NCBI RefSeq assembly: GCF_013343235.1
Contig: NZ_CP040094.1
Location: 1,116,501-1,180,500 of the forward strand
DNA length: 64,000 nucleotides
Direction of reading: 5' to 3'
Source: Nostoc sp. TCL240-02
GTDB lineage: Bacteria > Cyanobacteriota > Cyanobacteriia > Cyanobacteriales > Nostocaceae
The position numbers and the translations under genes are program-made. Of the stretch, positions 54,187 to 62,164 are shown one piece after another (position 1 is the first letter of the stretch; every line of letters begins with the position of its first letter). The notes beneath the pieces are model-generated. The model had not been told where the DNA came from. It searched no databases and was given only the letters and a program-made list of their open reading frames with translations.

Positions 54187-55266
54187 GTGCCATCAAATAT
54201 CATCACGTTCAACAATCCTCTTGACTCTGAAAAGTCTGAGGATACGACTAAATTACCTTTCACACTTGGGGATTTAAAAGCTGCAATTCCTGCTGAATGC
54301 TTTCAGCCCAATGTGAAAAGATCACTTTTTTACTTCTTTCGTGACATCCTGATTATCGGTCTGCTTTATGCAGTTGCTTCTTACCTGGATTCTTGGGTTT
54401 TCTTTCCGATTTTCTGGCTAATGCAAGGAACGATGTTTTGGGCTTTGTTTGTAGTCGGTCATGACTGCGGACACCAATCTTTTTCTAAGCATAAATGGCT
54501 CAATGATTTGATTGGACATCTTTCTCACACACCAATACTTGTTCCTTATCATGGTTGGCGGATTAGCCACAGAACCCATCACAAAAATACTGGTAATATC
54601 GATAACGATGAAAGCTGGTATCCAGTAAGCGAATCACAATATAAGGAGATGCCCATAGCACAAAAAATAGGCAGATATTATGTTTTTCTATTGGCTTATC
54701 CTGTGTATTTGTTTAAGCGTTCTCCTAATAAAGAAGGCTCCCACTTTTTGCCCGGTAGTTCGCTTTTCAAGCCATCGGAAAAATGGGATGTTATTACTAG
54801 TACTGTCCTTTTGATTGGGATGATAGGGTTGCTGGGTTTCCTCACCTACCAATGGGGTTGGATGTGGTTGCTGAAATATTACGCTGTCCCTTACCTTGTG
54901 TTTATAGTTTGGCTAGATTTGGTGACATTTTTGCACCACACTGAGCCAGAGCTTCCTTGGTATCGTGGAGAAGATTGGACTTTCCTAAAAGGTGCAATTT
55001 CTAGTATTGACCGTGATTATGGTTTAGTTAATCATATCCATCACGATATCGGTACTCATGTTGCTCATCATATATTCCTTAACATCCCTCACTACAATTT
55101 GCTGAAGGCAACTGAGGCAATCAAACCAGTAATGGGTGAGTATTTCCACAAATCGGAAGAACCAATTTGGAAGTCATTATGGAATTCATGTATCAGCTGT
55201 CATTTTGTACCTGATACTGGTAGTAAGGTTTACTACACATCTAATAATAAGTTGGTTAAGGACTAA
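54187..55266 (+). CDS. desB: Acyl-lipid omega-3 (delta-15) desaturase
   Basis: Adds the omega-3 double bond to linoleoyl or gamma-linolenoyl chains. The 359-residue protein has GHDCGHQSF, HRTHHKNTG and HVAHHIFLN histidine boxes, and LGDLKAAIPAECFQPNVKRS at the N-terminus, with the WYPVSESQYKEM loop typical of omega-3 enzymes. It appears to start at a GTG (54187); no better ATG is in frame nearby. A perfect palindromic terminator follows eight bases after the stop. Confidence 0.92.
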   Translation: MPSNIITFNNPLDSEKSEDTTKLPFTLGDLKAAIPAECFQPNVKRSLFYFFRDILIIGLLYAVASYLDSWVFFPIFWLMQGTMFWALFVVGHDCGHQSFSKHKWLNDLIGHLSHTPILVPYHGWRISHRTHHKNTGNIDNDESWYPVSESQYKEMPIAQKIGRYYVFLLAYPVYLFKRSPNKEGSHFLPGSSLFKPSEKWDVITSTVLLIGMIGLLGFLTYQWGWMWLLKYYAVPYLVFIVWLDLVTFLHHTEPELPWYRGEDWTFLKGAISSIDRDYGLVNHIHHDIGTHVAHHIFLNIPHYNLLKATEAIKPVMGEYFHKSEEPIWKSLWNSCISCHFVPDTGSKVYYTSNNKLVKD

Positions 55267-55274
55267 AACTTAAA

Positions 55275-55304
55275 ATTCCCGACTTCTTTAAAGAAGTCGG
55301 GAAT
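55275..55304 (+). terminator. Perfect palindromic terminator after desB
   Basis: Arms ATTCCCGACTTCTTT and AAAGAAGTCGGGAAT form an uninterrupted 30-base palindrome followed by CTTG. Related sequences also occur as dispersed repeats in Nostoc. Confidence 0.8.
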
Positions 55305-55849
55305 CTTGTATTTCCATCAGCCTTTTCTGACTATTTAAGCTTGAACATCCCCTCATTCAGATAAAAACTGTCTTTTAAAGATTATCCAAATACCTTAAAA
55401 AACCTACCTTTTGAGGTGCGTTGGCGTAGCCCGCCGCAGGCATCGCATACTACATTATTAGTCTGTCAGTATTTAAGCGTTCTGAGATTGCGATAAATCT
55501 CAACTTTTTGGCTGTAAGGTTATTAAGACTGAGAGTTAAAATAAAAATAGATAGATGACGTTTGCGGATTCTTGCGCCTAACCTGGTAGTAAGATTTATT
55601 TTCTCCAAACTCTTGCTGTCTTGGTGGGTAAAGATTAACATATCTGTGGACAGAAGCAATATATTATCAAACCAACCCTAACAACACTGAAAAACCTTTG
55701 GATGTCTACTTTGAATCTGCTTTAGCACCATTTAACTTTATCTGCATGTAGTGATTTAAGACCATTACCTGCTAGGGTTATAAATTAGCACAGACTATAC
55801 TATAGACAATTTACATAAAAATTTTTCCATCTTTAAAATCGAGGTATCA
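55305..55849. other. Spacer between desB and the NYN gene
   Basis: No convincing gene. About 55,411-55,450 carries a dispersed repeat (GTGCGTTGGCGTAGCCCGCC). The 69-codon minus-strand frame at 55450-55659 has no motif and is not called. Confidence 0.5.
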
Positions 55850-56545
55850 ATGATTATAACTAATTTTAGCAAACAAAGAAATGAATTTAAGGAACCCAAA
55901 GTACTCAAAACTAAACCACATTGGCAAGGGCAAAACTTGAGCGATACTACAGTCAAAAGTAAAGAGCCTAAGATACAAGATACTACATCTGATAGTTCAA
56001 TTGTCAATACCTTGAATCGTGGTCGAGTTGCTATTTTTATTGATGGCTTAAACCTATTTCATACAGCTTTACAACTCGGCATCGAAATTGACTACGTTAA
56101 ATTGCTTTGTCATTTAACCAATGGTTCAAGACTGTTGCGGGCTTTCTTTTATACTGGCGTTGATATCAGCAATGAAAAGCAACAGGGTTTTTTATTGTGG
56201 ATGCGTCGTAATGGTTATCGTGTAGTAGCTAAAGATATTATGCAACCAGCAGAGAATTTCAAAAAATCAAATCTGAACGTAGAAATTGCTGTAGATATGA
56301 TAACTTTAGCTCCTTATTATGATACTGCGGTCTTAGTCAGTGGCGATGGAGACTTAGCTTATGCGGTAAACGCTGTCAGCAGAATGGGGGTTCGGGTGGA
56401 AGTGGTGAGTCTACAAACTACTACTAGTGAAAGCTTGATTGATGTTGCTGACTGCTTCATTGACCTCGATAGTATTAAAACACACATTCAAAAAGATTCT
56501 AATCTTGGCTATAGTTATCGCACACCGTCAAATTCAAACCTTTAA
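55850..56545 (+). CDS. NYN domain (LabA/DUF88-like) protein
   Basis: A 231-residue protein with a basic, disordered N-terminal 55 residues, then a NYN/PIN-like nuclease fold: VAIFIDGLNLFHTALQLGIE with the conserved Asp-Asn, a central acidic EIAVDMITLAPYYDTAVLVS segment, and GDGDLAYAVNAVSRMGVRVE. NYN proteins are putative RNases; the LabA subgroup in cyanobacteria also influences KaiC-dependent output. The role here is not provable from sequence. GAGG lies upstream of the ATG. Confidence 0.85.
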   Translation: MIITNFSKQRNEFKEPKVLKTKPHWQGQNLSDTTVKSKEPKIQDTTSDSSIVNTLNRGRVAIFIDGLNLFHTALQLGIEIDYVKLLCHLTNGSRLLRAFFYTGVDISNEKQQGFLLWMRRNGYRVVAKDIMQPAENFKKSNLNVEIAVDMITLAPYYDTAVLVSGDGDLAYAVNAVSRMGVRVEVVSLQTTTSESLIDVADCFIDLDSIKTHIQKDSNLGYSYRTPSNSNL

Positions 56546-56577
56546 TCCACTCTGGCGGAAGTTTATCTATTTTATAA

Positions 56578-56597
56578 CAAGGGGCTTTTACCCCTTG
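56578..56597. other. Hairpin upstream of the response regulator gene
   Basis: CAAGGGG and CCCCTTG with a six-base loop, 29 bases before the response regulator start. It could end the NYN transcript or act as a leader hairpin. No T-run follows. Confidence 0.5.
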
Positions 56598-56625
56598 CCT
56601 GTTCCCAGTTTTGTGATTAATTGAA

Positions 56626-57336
56626 ATGGATATTTTAATAGTTGAAGATGAACCAGAAATTGCTCATTTAATCCAATTATCTTTAGAAAAAGAAGGATTT
56701 TTTTGTCGCACTAGCCGCGATGGGATGAATGCTCTACGAATGTTTCAGGAGCAACCACCCGATTTAATCATTCTAGATTTAATGATTCCTGGTTTGGATG
56801 GGTTAGAAGTTTGCGCCAGAATTCGCCAGAAACCGGGTACAAAAGATCCTTACATTTTGATGCTCACAGCTAAGGGTGAGGAAATTGATCGCGTCATTGG
56901 TCTATCTACTGGTGCTGATGATTACATGGTCAAACCCTTTAGCCCTAGAGAGTTGGTAGCTAGGGTACGAGCATTATTGCGGCGTAGCCTCCGCCAAGGG
57001 GGACAACATCAAGTCAATCGTACCCAACACTTTATCGTCGATGTAGACCAGCGTACTGCCAGCCGTCAGATGAATTCTCAGCAACCGGAAATTTTAGACT
57101 TAACCACTCTAGAATTTAACTTGCTAACCACCTTTGTTAGCAATCCTGGTCGAGTTTGGAATCGCACTCAACTAATTGATAAACTTTGGGGAGATAACTT
57201 TTTCGGCGATGAACGAGTGGTTGATACTCATGTAGCTAGGTTGCGAAAAAAGATTGAGCCTGATTCGGCAAGTCCTACTTTTATTAAAACTGTTGTTGGA
57301 GTGGGCTATAAATTTGAAGATCCTCCGGTAGCGTAA
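56626..57336 (+). CDS. OmpR/PhoB-family response regulator
   Basis: A 236-residue two-component regulator. The receiver domain has the acidic pair (VEDEPE), phosphoacceptor Asp51 in LIILDLMIPGLDG, the switch LMLTAKGEE, and the conserved Lys in YMVKPFSPREL. A winged-helix output follows (TTLEFNLLTTFVSNPGRVWN; GDERVVDTHVARLRKKIEPD). It precedes a histidine kinase gene by five bases, so the two form an operon and presumably a cognate pair. The stimulus is unknown. Confidence 0.95.
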   Translation: MDILIVEDEPEIAHLIQLSLEKEGFFCRTSRDGMNALRMFQEQPPDLIILDLMIPGLDGLEVCARIRQKPGTKDPYILMLTAKGEEIDRVIGLSTGADDYMVKPFSPRELVARVRALLRRSLRQGGQHQVNRTQHFIVDVDQRTASRQMNSQQPEILDLTTLEFNLLTTFVSNPGRVWNRTQLIDKLWGDNFFGDERVVDTHVARLRKKIEPDSASPTFIKTVVGVGYKFEDPPVA

Positions 57337-57341
57337 ATATT

Positions 57342-58430
57342 ATGAAAATGGGGCTGAGAACGCGCCTATTTTTTTCCCACTTAGTAGTAATGATTGTGGG
57401 GGTAGCTAGTCTGGTGAGCATCAGTAAAATATCTTCCCCTCGCTTATTTGTGCTGCATTTGGAACGATTAGAAAATCAGGGGTTCGACTTAATTGATGTC
57501 CGTACTGAATTGGTTACAGGATTTGAACTTGCTTGGCAGCGAAGCACTATTTGGTCAGTTTTAGTCGGCACTACGGCAGCCGGAGGATTGAGTTATTGGG
57601 TGTCCAGACGGATTATGCAGCGCTTGACGGAGATGGAACAAATCACCCAAAAATTTGCTGCTGGTCAGATGGATGCACGACTACCTATGTCTGATATTCC
57701 AGAACTGAATGGACTGGGTGCGAGTTTCAATCGGATGGCAGCCAGTTTAGAGGGGGTGGAAGCGCGGCGGCGAGAGGTGATTGGAGATATGACCCATGAA
57801 CTAAGGACACCGTTAACGGTTGTGCGTGGTTACTTGGAAGAACTAGCTGATGGGGAAATTGAAGCGTCTCCTGAAATTTATCGGCGTTTAGCTAAAGAAA
57901 CTAGACGCTTAGAGCGGCTAGTGAACGATTTGCAAGAACTATCTAAGGCAGAAGCTGGTTATTTGCCAATTAATATACAACGCGTAAATCTGCGTCCGTT
58001 ATTAGAGTCGTTAGTGGAGAAATTCACCGATCAATTGTTGGAAGATGGGCCAATTCTGCTCTTACAATGTCCATCTGTGCTACCTCTTGTATTGGCGGAT
58101 ATTGACCGTACAGAACAGGTGTTGGTTAATTTGCTTGGTAATGCAGTGCGTTACACTAACGGAGGTTCAATTACCATTCGTGTTGGGACTGAAGCTTCTC
58201 TTCTCTGGATCGCGGTTATAGATACAGGTATTGGTATCGCTCCAGAAAACTTGCCCCATGTATTTGAGCGTTTCTGGCGAGCCGACCAATCGCGCGATCG
58301 CCATTCAGGAGGTACGGGTATTGGTTTAACTATTTCCCGTCGTTTGATTGAACTACAAGGCGGACAGATTCAAGTAGAAAGCGAGTTAGGAGTTGGCAGT
58401 ACGTTTCGGTTTTTTCTGCCTTTGGCTTAA
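57342..58430 (+). CDS. Sensor histidine kinase
   Basis: A 362-residue membrane sensor. Two hydrophobic helices (FFSHLVVMIVGVASLVSISK; STIWSVLVGTTAAGGLSYWV) bracket a short periplasmic stretch of about 40 residues. A HAMP domain follows, then the dimerisation helix with His152 in IGDMTHELRTPLTVVRGYLE, and a HATPase with LVNLLGNAVRYTNGGSI, IDTGIGIAPENLPHVFERFW and GGTGIGLTISRRLIE. The small sensor loop suggests an envelope or membrane-state signal. It is co-transcribed with the response regulator. Confidence 0.95.
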   Translation: MKMGLRTRLFFSHLVVMIVGVASLVSISKISSPRLFVLHLERLENQGFDLIDVRTELVTGFELAWQRSTIWSVLVGTTAAGGLSYWVSRRIMQRLTEMEQITQKFAAGQMDARLPMSDIPELNGLGASFNRMAASLEGVEARRREVIGDMTHELRTPLTVVRGYLEELADGEIEASPEIYRRLAKETRRLERLVNDLQELSKAEAGYLPINIQRVNLRPLLESLVEKFTDQLLEDGPILLLQCPSVLPLVLADIDRTEQVLVNLLGNAVRYTNGGSITIRVGTEASLLWIAVIDTGIGIAPENLPHVFERFWRADQSRDRHSGGTGIGLTISRRLIELQGGQIQVESELGVGSTFRFFLPLA

Positions 58431-58603
58431 GTTGAGCCAAAACCCTTGAGATACAAGGCATTGACACAAAGTGGTCACGGCCGTGTCATATCCAATTGCT
58501 AATTTAAAAATATCCAACCAAAATCTGGTTTTTTTTGATGGGTGTCGAGATTTTGGAATTGTGTGGAATATAACGTTAATTTGGCATTTGGGTAGAATTG
58601 TAT

Positions 58604-58699
58604 ATGTCTACTTTAGTTTTGGCTGCTTTTTTGGTTAGTTTACTCAGTATTTCGGGTTACGCTGCGATCGCCTACCTATTCCCTCAAAATCGTTCCTAA
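58604..58699 (+). CDS. Tiny single-helix membrane peptide (candidate)
   Basis: A 31-codon frame reading MSTLVLAAFLVSLLSISGYA followed by AIAYLFPQNRS. It is almost wholly one transmembrane helix with a short polar tail, the size class of photosynthetic or transporter small subunits. I do not recognise it as any known Psb, Psa, Pet or Ndh small subunit. There is no strong ribosome site. It lies between a kinase gene and a convergent gene. Confidence 0.4.
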   Translation: MSTLVLAAFLVSLLSISGYAAIAYLFPQNRS

Positions 58700-58730
58700 G
58701 ACTTGCCACATAACAATTTCTGGCTATTTT

Positions 58731-59396
58731 CTACTTTACTATTGCGATCGCAAAGCCGTCGTATCCTTTGCTGCCCACGGTCTGGATTGCCGTAGCGCTG
58801 ACGCGTGGCTCAGAGGCAAGCAATTCGTTGAAGCGACGCACACCCTGAACGCTAGGATCGCTGCTGGTGGCATCAATTACTGCTCCGTTACGCACGACAT
58901 TATCGGCAACGATCAGGCTGCCAGGACGGGAAAGCTTGAGTGCCCATTTGAAGTAATCGGGATTGTTTGGCTTATCGGCATCAATGAAGATCAGGTCAAA
59001 TGGACTGTTACCCTCCGCAGCAATCTGGGGGAGCGTAGAGAGTGCTTGTCCAAGGCGTAGGTCAACGATATCGGACAGACCCGCATGGGCAATGTTAGCG
59101 CGGGCGACTTCGGCGTGCTTTGGGTTAGCCTCCAGCGTAATCAGACGGCCGTCGCTGGGTAGTGCCCGTGCCAGCCAGATAGTACTGTAGCCACCCAGCG
59201 TGCCAATCTCCAGGATGGTTCGCGCCCGTTGAATTTGTGCTAACAGTAGCAGCAGCTTGCCCTGATTGGGCGAAACGTTGTGTGGTGGCAGTCCAGCCGC
59301 AGTGCTGGTCTGGAGAGCCGCATCCAGCGCAGGGTCGGGCGGCACAAACAGATCGGTGAAGTAACTATCAACCACAGTCCATTGCTCTTGAATCAT
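58731..59396 (-). CDS. O-methyltransferase (catechol/caffeoyl-CoA type)
   Basis: A 221-residue SAM-dependent O-methyltransferase. The core reads ARTILEIGTLGGYSTIWLAR (motif I), GRLITLEANPKHAEVARANI, FDLIFIDADKPNNPDYFKWA with the metal-binding Asp, and SLIVADNVVRNGAV (Asp-Asn metal site). This class methylates vicinal hydroxyls using Mg2+. The natural substrate is unknown. The base composition looks more GC-rich than its neighbours by eye, a mild hint of transfer. Confidence 0.93.
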   Translation of the reverse strand: MIQEQWTVVDSYFTDLFVPPDPALDAALQTSTAAGLPPHNVSPNQGKLLLLLAQIQRARTILEIGTLGGYSTIWLARALPSDGRLITLEANPKHAEVARANIAHAGLSDIVDLRLGQALSTLPQIAAEGNSPFDLIFIDADKPNNPDYFKWALKLSRPGSLIVADNVVRNGAVIDATSSDPSVQGVRRFNELLASEPRVSATAIQTVGSKGYDGFAIAIVK

Positions 59397-59606
59397 AGAT
59401 TCTCACTTTTTACCCCATCTATAAAATCCTGCGCGGTCTTCTCCCAACGAGAGAGGCTTTGCAAAGGCGGAGCGTTTTTCCTATGAGCAACTGCCAAAGG
59501 ACACAAATAAAGAAAATTTGGCGCAGTCTCACATACAAATAGTATCAATATCTAACTGGAGCAGCCCCTAATCAGCCATTCATTAGCAGAGTATAGGAAA
59601 GAGAGG
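59397..59606. other. Spacer before the CRISPR remnant
   Basis: Contains a dispersed-repeat-like segment near 59,445-59,475 (CGAGAGAGGCTTTGCAAAGG). No gene seen. Confidence 0.4.
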
Positions 59607-59790
59607 CTCTCTAATAGGAATTTTGATCATCAATTGCAATCTTTTCCCTACCGCTTCCTGAAAGTAGTAGGGTTTTGTTTCCATCCCTAATAGGGATTTT
59701 GATCGATTGCAATTAGTAACACTTCTTACTTAAACTTTAATGATTTGAAAATCCGTTTTAATCCTTTTAGGGATTCTACTATGTTAGTTT
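59607..59790. CRISPR. Degenerate CRISPR remnant (three decayed repeats)
   Basis: The best repeat is 59677-59713, 37 bases beginning GTTTCCATCCCTAATAGGGA and ending GATCGATTGCAAT, of the known cyanobacterial type. A decayed copy lies at 59607-59640 (CTCTAATAGGAATTTTGATC, ending AATTGCAAT with three extra bases). A more degenerate one begins at 59755 (GTTTTAATCCTTTTAGGGAT). The intervening spacers are about 36 and 41 bases, normal for CRISPR. No cas gene or leader is present in the window. Confidence 0.7.
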
Positions 59791-60314
59791 TTAAACCTTA
59801 ATTCTTTAAATGTTTTTTTCTAAGCGCTTCTCTTTACTCTCAAGTCTATTTATTAATGTATTTAAAGTAACTCAGGTAATAGATTAACGATTCTTCAGTG
59901 AAATTACCATAAATAATCAACTATAAATTTATAAAAAATGTAGTAATTGCCCTGAAGTAACTTGGTAGTTGCTGTATAGCGATCGCTTGGCTTAATGAAA
60001 AAATTAACATAGCTTGTTTGAAACTTTATCCAAACAATTTCTGTCTATCTAAATAATCCGAATTTTCACTCTGGTGCATAATTTTAAGTATACAAAATAC
60101 TGTGTTTCTAATAGCACGGTATAGTTATTCTAAAAATCTAGTTATAACAAGTCCTACTCAATTAAATGTTTCCGATAAAGGTGTAAATAATGACTAGTAT
60201 TCTGCGATCGCCCAAAAAAGCTTTGTAAAGAAAGAAGTTTCGACACAAAAACTACTGCATATTTCACCCCAATAAGCCTGAATGAATAAATATAGGATGA
60301 ATGAGGCGTCAACT
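59791..60314. other. AT-rich spacer after the CRISPR remnant
   Basis: No gene or further CRISPR unit is evident. GCGATCGC octamers lie near 59,979 and 60,204. It leads into the small gene at 60315. Confidence 0.45.
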
Positions 60315-60509
60315 ATGAATCGAATTCGTGACGTTGTACAAAAAGCTTTAGCAACTGGCTATTTGACAGTGGAAGCTGAAAATCAACTACGACAACTGTT
60401 GACTACTCCGTATGACTTGGAAGATTTAAATGCTTTCATGGCTTTGCAGGAAGCTGCCATGACTGGTAAGGTCAAGCAGGAGTCTAGGGAGCGGTGTGGC
60501 ATCAAGTAG
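60315..60509 (+). CDS. Small conserved-looking hypothetical protein
   Basis: A 64-residue soluble helical protein (MNRIRDVVQKALATGYLTVE, then LRQLLTTPYDLEDLNAFMAL). It resembles small cyanobacterial hypothetical proteins of this pattern that I have seen, but has no known function. I chose the ATG at 60315 because GAGG lies eight bases upstream; ATGs at 60282 and 60297 are also in frame. Confidence 0.65.
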   Translation: MNRIRDVVQKALATGYLTVEAENQLRQLLTTPYDLEDLNAFMALQEAAMTGKVKQESRERCGIK

Positions 60510-60528
60510 AGACTTAGCCTAATATGTC

Positions 60529-61227
60529 TCACCGACGGGAGCGTTTATCATCATCCTCAAAATCCTCATCATCATCAAAAAATTCCCAATCATCGTCATC
60601 CGCTTGATTAGTAGTGGGTGGCTGATAAGGGGGAATGATTACTCGGTAATCGGCATCATAAACGGATTCAGTTTTTCCCACAGCCGTATTTTTAGGCTCA
60701 CGGTAGCTGTAAGAGTAAACTGAACCAGACTGAGAACTGCTTTTGGCTTCTGATTGACGTTCGTAGATTTTTGAGTCTCTAGCAGGTTGAGCTTGAGGAT
60801 TAGGGGTAGGCGCTTCCTCGGACTTTTCATCAAAGTTCCAATCATCATCTCTACTGCCATTTGTCTCCCAATCATCAAATTCATCACTAGTCGGCTCTTC
60901 TTTTTTACTAGCTGGTGGTGGAGGAGTGGCACGAGATGTAGATTCTTCTCTTTGGGTTGCCTTTGCACGAGGCGAAGTTGTACTTCGGCGGTTAGGAGTT
61001 TGGCGTTGTCCTGCCACAAAATAATTGGATAAGTTAAACAAGGTAGCAATCAATATAGATGTGAAAGCACCTGTGGTAGTACTGAACAAAATCCATATCG
61101 CTAGTGGTAATGGTTGAGTTCGCACGCCCAAAAATACTAGCGATAAGACAGGCGACCAATTTTGAACTAACAACAGCGTTAGTCCTCCCAGTACCGCCAC
61201 CAATAGAATTAAGCGAATTACAGCCAT
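60529..61227 (-). CDS. LapA-domain-like membrane protein with acidic tail
   Basis: A 232-residue protein. Two N-terminal helices (MAVIRLILLVAVLGGLTLLL; LPLAIWILFSTTTGAFTSIL) with VQNWSPVLSLVFLGVRTQPL between them match the LapA/DUF1049 layout. The remaining 150 residues are disordered, rich in Ser, Pro and Glu, ending in a run of Asp/Glu (DDDWEFFDDDEDFEDDDKRS). The acidic tail suggests an interaction surface. The ATG at 61227 is preferred over an upstream TTG. Function is unknown. Confidence 0.75.
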   Translation of the reverse strand: MAVIRLILLVAVLGGLTLLLVQNWSPVLSLVFLGVRTQPLPLAIWILFSTTTGAFTSILIATLFNLSNYFVAGQRQTPNRRSTTSPRAKATQREESTSRATPPPPASKKEEPTSDEFDDWETNGSRDDDWNFDEKSEEAPTPNPQAQPARDSKIYERQSEAKSSSQSGSVYSYSYREPKNTAVGKTESVYDADYRVIIPPYQPPTTNQADDDDWEFFDDDEDFEDDDKRSRR

Positions 61228-61526
61228 AGCAATTTTGTTAATTGTCAATTGTCAGTGGTCACTGAAGAGGAAAGGGGGCAGGGAGCAGGGGGAAAACCCC
61301 ATAAATAAATTTATTGGCCTTGAGACACTAATGGAGCAGGGAATTCCAGAATCTTTTTCTCTCTGCCCCTTGCTCCCTACTCCCCTGCCTCTTTGGTCAG
61401 TTGTCAGTTATCAGTCTGATTACTCTTCACTAATTACTGTTCACTGACTACTGAACACTATCAGCCATCTCTATCATTACCCTTTTAGGACTATTGTGAA
61501 ATATTCCGATGAGTCCACTAAGGGCG
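61228..61526. repeat. Repeat-filled spacer (GC-skewed and TCAGTTG heptamers)
   Basis: Contains AATTGTCAATTGTCAGTGGT, a G-rich arm (GAAAGGGGGCAGGGAGCAGG), a C-rich arm (GCCCCTTGCTCCCTACTCCC), and TCAGTTGTCAGTTATCAGTC repeats. It can form long hairpins. No gene. Confidence 0.6.
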
Positions 61527-62147
61527 TTAGCGACGACCTTCCCACCTTTGAATTGGGATGCAGTCAATATCTAGTTGGTCTAAAGCACGGGCAACTACAA
61601 AATCAACTAAATCCTCGATGGTTTGGGGATTATGGTACCAGGCGGGAATAGCGGGGACAATTCTAACTCCAACTTCAGCTAAAGAGGTTAAGTTACGCAG
61701 GTGGATGAGGCTAAAAGGCGTTTCACGAGGGACAATGACCAGTTTTCGCCCTTCTTTAAGTTGGACATCTGCTGCCCGTTCTAGTAAATCAGAACTCAAG
61801 CCAACGGCTAGCTTTGCTACTGTACTCATGCTGCATGGAATAATTACCATCCCCAAAGTGGCAAAGGAACCACTCGCAATCCCGGCTCCAACATCACCCC
61901 AAGGATGGCAACGGAGTTTACCCGAAAGGGCAACTCCAGCTTGCTCTCGCCAAAATTGCTCTTGTTGAATTGGTTCTGGTGGCATCCGAATTTCCTGTTC
62001 TGACTGCCAAACCATGTAAGTAGATTTAGAGGCGACCAATTCAATACTATAATCCGCTTCTAGCAAAAATTTGATCGCGCGAACAGCGTAAATCAGACCA
62101 GATGCGCCCGATACGCCTAAAATTAAAGGTTTGGTGTTGTTTGACAC
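61527..62147 (-). CDS. ubiX: Flavin prenyltransferase UbiX
   Basis: Joins dimethylallyl phosphate to FMN, making the prenylated flavin used by UbiD-type decarboxylases in quinone synthesis. The 206-residue protein begins KPLILGVSGASGLIYAVRAI (FMN-binding), with IASGSFATLGMVIIPCSMST and LVIVPRETPFSLIHLRNLTS, all UbiX signatures, and PAIPAWYHNPQTIEDLVDFV near the end. It starts at a GTG 17 bases downstream of the RNase gene stop, indicating one operon. Confidence 0.95.
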   Translation of the reverse strand: MSNNTKPLILGVSGASGLIYAVRAIKFLLEADYSIELVASKSTYMVWQSEQEIRMPPEPIQQEQFWREQAGVALSGKLRCHPWGDVGAGIASGSFATLGMVIIPCSMSTVAKLAVGLSSDLLERAADVQLKEGRKLVIVPRETPFSLIHLRNLTSLAEVGVRIVPAIPAWYHNPQTIEDLVDFVVARALDQLDIDCIPIQRWEGRR

Positions 62148-62164
62148 AGAAAATTTAGTAAATT

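Noticed and set aside
36737..59790. Type III-E CRISPR (Craspase) linking the TPR-CHAT gene and the CRISPR remnant
   Set aside because: They are about 20 kb apart, the array is degenerate, and no gRAMP/Cas7-11-like effector or adaptation gene is present.
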